A stretch of 8,405 nucleotides of DNA. It comes from Bacteroidales bacterium (GTDB lineage: Bacteria > Bacteroidota > Bacteroidia > Bacteroidales > UBA932). A model generated the notes under the pieces. The model worked only from the letters and a program-made list of their open reading frames with translations, was not told the origin of the DNA and ran no database searches. Where the stretch lies: assembly GCA_017472115.1 (NCBI GenBank), contig JAFUQW010000091.1, positions 1-8,405 on the forward strand, given 5' to 3'. Numbering within the stretch: the stretch's first letter is position 1; each line of letters begins with the position of its first letter. Of this stretch, positions 6,363 to 8,405 are shown piece by piece. Position numbers and translations under genes: made by a program.

Positions 6363-7514
6363 ATGGATACACCTTTTGTTTATGACAAGTATGTGACCGG
6401 CAGGAACTTCGTCGGCAGAAAGACTGAATGTAATGTCCTGGCAAACCTCCTTGAGGCCGGTGAACAAGTGGCTATCTACGAGCCGCCTAAATCAGGAAAA
6501 ATGTCTGTTGTCCAGCAGACTCTCTACAATATGAGGACTGCAGGAAGGCAGTTTCTTGTCGCGTGGGTGAACCTGTTCAATGTCAGGTCTCTTGAGGAGT
6601 TTCTTGTGAAATACGGAACGGCTGTGATCAAGCCCATGTATTCTACTCCTGCAGAGTATGCGGATGTCATAGGCCGGCATCTCGAAGGGACTCATTTCGT
6701 GTTTGATGCGGAAAGATTCGCATCTGCAGAGGAAATCGTATCACTCAATTGGGGAGTCGATGGAAATGATGTGGCCATGATGCTCCGCCTTCCGTCGAAG
6801 ATCGCCGCTGAGAAGGGACTCCCGTTTTATGTGATAATCGAAGAGTTCCAGAATCTGATGAGGGACGACCGCTATGAAGAACTCTTCAAGGAGATGGAAT
6901 GTCTTTTCGCCGAGAAGGAAGGAAATACCGGAGTAAAGACAGGATTCATCCTTACCGGCTCTCTGGTGAATGCGATGAAATATATCTTCGAGGAAAAGAA
7001 ATACTTCTACAGACAGTTCGAGCATCTTCCGCTTGAAGTGGTTGATGACAGAGACGTCATAGAACATATCATCAGAGGATTCCGTGCCACGGGCAAGGTG
7101 ATAGAGAGAGACCTGGTGATAGGTGCGTGCAGGCTTTTCCGCGCCAACATGTGGTACCTCAATCATTTTGTGTCCATCTGCGACTCCATGTCGAGAGGTT
7201 ATCTCAATGAAGGCATCCTCATGGAGGCTCTCAAGACCATAGTGTCGGTGCATGAGCCTCGTTTTATCTCTATGGTCAATGACCTTACAGATCATCAGCT
7301 CAGTTTCATGCGTGCCGTCCTGGATGGTGTGGTGAAGTTCAGCGCTTCCGATGTCATCGAGAAATACCGTCTGAATTCTTCGGCCAACGTGCGGAGAGTC
7401 AAGGATGCCCTTAAGAAGAAGGAAATCATAACTTTCAACGAAAAAGACGAACCTGTGATCCAGGACCCTCTGTTCGAGTATTGGATTACAAAGACATATT
7501 TCGAAAGACGATGA
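6363..7514 (+). CDS. Archaeal-type AAA ATPase with altered P-loop and C-terminal winged helix
   Basis: 383-residue cytoplasmic protein, no signal peptide or membrane segment. NFVGRKTE (15-22) is the F-x-GR box that opens archaeal-type (STAND-like) ATPases. The P-loop reads EPPKSGKMS (40-48): E40 stands where the first glycine is expected and M47 where the magnesium-binding Ser/Thr is expected, while G45-K46 are kept. Walker B is FYVIIEE (155-161), with Glu for the usual Asp. FILTGS (195-200) fits sensor 1. Residues about 308-352 look like a winged helix (DVIEKYRLNSSANVRRVKDAL), and DPLFEYWI (368-375) closes the domain as in related proteins. The partner is unknown; hydrolysis may be weak or absent and ligand sensing or scaffolding is possible. 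Its last codons overlap the sirtuin gene, so the two are probably made together. The start ATG has no SD. Confidence 0.82.
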   Translation: MDTPFVYDKYVTGRNFVGRKTECNVLANLLEAGEQVAIYEPPKSGKMSVVQQTLYNMRTAGRQFLVAWVNLFNVRSLEEFLVKYGTAVIKPMYSTPAEYADVIGRHLEGTHFVFDAERFASAEEIVSLNWGVDGNDVAMMLRLPSKIAAEKGLPFYVIIEEFQNLMRDDRYEELFKEMECLFAEKEGNTGVKTGFILTGSLVNAMKYIFEEKKYFYRQFEHLPLEVVDDRDVIEHIIRGFRATGKVIERDLVIGACRLFRANMWYLNHFVSICDSMSRGYLNEGILMEALKTIVSVHEPRFISMVNDLTDHQLSFMRAVLDGVVKFSASDVIEKYRLNSSANVRRVKDALKKKEIITFNEKDEPVIQDPLFEYWITKTYFERR

Positions 7515-8221
7515 GAAAGAAGATAACGGTTTTGACAGGTGCCGGCGTAAGCGCCGAAAGCGGCATTACGACATTCAGGGACAGCGACGGTCTCTGGGAG
7601 AATCATAATGTAGAGGATGTCGCATCGATCGAGGGATGGTACCGCAATCCTTCGCTTGTGCTTGATTTCTATAACGCCCGTAGGGCGCAGCTTCCGACAG
7701 TGCGGCCTAATGCCGCGCATCTTGCCATTGCGGAACTCGAGAAGGAGTACGATGTCACTGTGGTGACACAGAATGTGGATAACCTCCATGAAAGGGCCGG
7801 CAGCACAAGGGTCGTTCATCTTCATGGCGAACTTACCAAGGTGCGCCCGGAAAACTGCTGCAACGACCGTGACGGATATTCCGAAGAAACGGTTTTTGAT
7901 ATCGGGTCAGATGAAATCCATATAGGTGACCTCGCTCCTAACGGTGCGCAGCTGCGTCCGCATATAGTCTGGTTCGGCGAGGCAGTGCCGAAGATCGAGA
8001 CGGCTATCGATGCTGTGGAGGCTGCAGATATTCTTCTCATAGTCGGCACATCGCTTCAGGTATATCCGGCTGCAGGACTCTACAGATATGCAAAAATGGC
8101 CACTCCTATATATATAATAGATCCGAAGGATGTGCCTGTCCGTGACGGGCGTCTGACACACATCAAGGATGTGGCTACCAAAGGAATGGAAGTATTTAAA
8201 AATATTTTGAAATCAAAATAA
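7511..8221 (+). CDS. cobB: Sir2-family NAD-dependent protein deacylase (CobB/SIRT5-like), zinc site lost
   Basis: 236-residue cytoplasmic sirtuin that would remove acyl groups from lysines using NAD. Seen: GAGVSAESGI (10-19), TFRD (21-24), QNVDNLH (87-93), catalytic H105 in HLHGE, LRPHIVWFGE (148-157), GTS (179-181) and VYPAAG (184-189). FYNARR (53-58) carries the Tyr54-x-x-Arg57 pair that in SIRT5 and E. coli CobB selects succinyl or malonyl lysine. The four zinc-binding cysteines of the family are missing: the only cysteines are the adjacent C116-C117. I recall the same loss in other Bacteroidales homologues, unchecked. The start ATG at 7511 overlaps the ATPase stop as ATGA, pointing to translational coupling. 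A TTG start at 7481 would add ten residues inside the ATPase gene and is less likely. No terminator separates it from rpsU. Confidence 0.93.
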   Translation: MRKKITVLTGAGVSAESGITTFRDSDGLWENHNVEDVASIEGWYRNPSLVLDFYNARRAQLPTVRPNAAHLAIAELEKEYDVTVVTQNVDNLHERAGSTRVVHLHGELTKVRPENCCNDRDGYSEETVFDIGSDEIHIGDLAPNGAQLRPHIVWFGEAVPKIETAIDAVEAADILLIVGTSLQVYPAAGLYRYAKMATPIYIIDPKDVPVRDGRLTHIKDVATKGMEVFKNILKSK

Positions 8222-8235
8222 TATGCTTATCTTTG
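8206..8235 (+). promoter_or_regulatory. Promoter of rpsU
   Basis: TATCTTTG (8228-8235) matches TAnnTTTG and continues as TATCTTTGCAG, identical to the tRNA-fMet promoter. TTTG (8206-8209) lies 18 nt upstream, one short of the usual 19-21, within the last codons of the sirtuin gene. The predicted start is near 8239-8242, giving a leader of about 26-30 nt that contains little besides the long SD. Confidence 0.7.
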
Positions 8236-8248
8236 CAGCCCTATAATA

Positions 8249-8260
8249 AAAAGGAGGTGA
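8249..8260 (+). promoter_or_regulatory. Extended SD of rpsU
   Basis: AAAGGAGGTGAT (within 8249-8262) complements twelve consecutive bases of the bacterial 16S 3' tail (ATCACCTCCTTT). GGAGG is followed by 10 nt before the ATG at 8268. Such a long match is exceptional beside the SD-less genes of this window. In Flavobacterium, bS21 has been reported to help hide the anti-SD, and ribosomes without bS21 favour SD-bearing rpsU mRNA, an autoregulatory loop; the same is inferred here. Confidence 0.85.
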
Positions 8261-8267
8261 TTTAAGC

Positions 8268-8405
8268 ATGATTATAGTACCGGTAAAGGATGGAGAGAGC
8301 ATTGAGAAGGCACTCAAGAAGTTCAAGAGAAAATTCGAGAAGACAGGTGCAATCCGTGAGCTCCGCGCAAGGAAGACTTTCCTCAAGCCATCAGTGAAGA
8401 AGAGA
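8268..8405 (+). CDS. rpsU: 30S ribosomal protein bS21 (partial, 3' end beyond window)
   Basis: The first 46 residues are present (MIIVPVKDGE...PSVKKR), and the reading frame is open to the window end. Bacteroidota bS21 proteins begin MI(I/V)VPVK.GE..EKALKKFKRKFEKTG, which this follows closely; full length is usually about 64 residues, so roughly 18 are missing. The protein is rich in Lys and Arg and sits on the 30S platform near the 16S 3' end, where it influences mRNA selection. The ATG is fixed by the very strong SD just upstream. It has its own promoter overlapping the end of the sirtuin gene. Confidence 0.96.
   Translation, partial: MIIVPVKDGESIEKALKKFKRKFEKTGAIRELRARKTFLKPSVKKR

Noticed and set aside
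7481..7510. An N-terminal extension of the sirtuin starting at TTG 7481
   Set aside because: It would overlap the conserved end of the ATPase; the ATG at 7511 gives the normal sirtuin start right before the NAD-binding motif and an ATGA junction.
6363..8221. The ATPase-sirtuin pair as a SIR2-based antiphage system
   Set aside because: The sirtuin is of the compact deacylase type with the SIRT5/CobB selectivity residues, not a long defence-type SIR2 NADase, and neighbours are core translation genes with no mobile-element signs.

Overview
The window looks like a housekeeping stretch of a Bacteroidales (phylum Bacteroidota) chromosome. Three things point there: the Bacteroidota-type promoter signature (TTTG, a gap of about 19-21 nt, then TAnnTTTG) recurs upstream of the transcription units; most genes lack a Shine-Dalgarno (SD) sequence; and the proteins (long AsmA-like protein, PrmA, HisRS starting [14 protein letters not shown], bS21 starting MIIVPVKDGE) have the character of that order. 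Genus cannot be settled by reading alone. No insertion sequence, phage gene, CRISPR array or rRNA was seen.

Layout. The left three quarters read on the minus strand. From right to left these are an AsmA-like membrane-anchored protein (6237-2689), prmA (2688-1834; its ATG directly abuts the asmA stop), hisS (1800-391), a pair of 22-bp direct repeats with a terminator-like hairpin (320-388), then a promoter (271-301) driving initiator tRNA-fMet (259-187) and tRNA-Leu(UAG) (141-60), each followed by a hairpin. A 125-bp divergent intergenic region (6238-6362) carries promoters both ways. On the plus strand follow an AAA/archaeal-type ATPase with an altered P-loop (6363-7514), a sirtuin (7511-8221) joined to it by an ATGA overlap, and the first 46 codons of rpsU (8268 to the window end).

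How it fits together. Most of the window serves translation: initiator and leucine tRNAs, histidyl-tRNA synthetase, the L11 methyltransferase and ribosomal protein bS21. Promoters of the tRNA operon, hisS and rpsU share the same core TATCTTTGCA. The AsmA-like protein presumably works in envelope lipid homeostasis. The ATPase-sirtuin pair is the least understood part and the best candidate for an undescribed functional unit: the ATPase has non-canonical Walker motifs and the sirtuin lacks the zinc-binding cysteines but keeps the catalytic and acyl-selectivity residues.

The most striking regulatory feature is the long SD of rpsU (12 contiguous matches to the 16S tail) in a group where SDs are usually unused. 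It fits the autoregulation of bS21 reported in Flavobacterium. I found no clear evidence of a novel mobile or defence system here.
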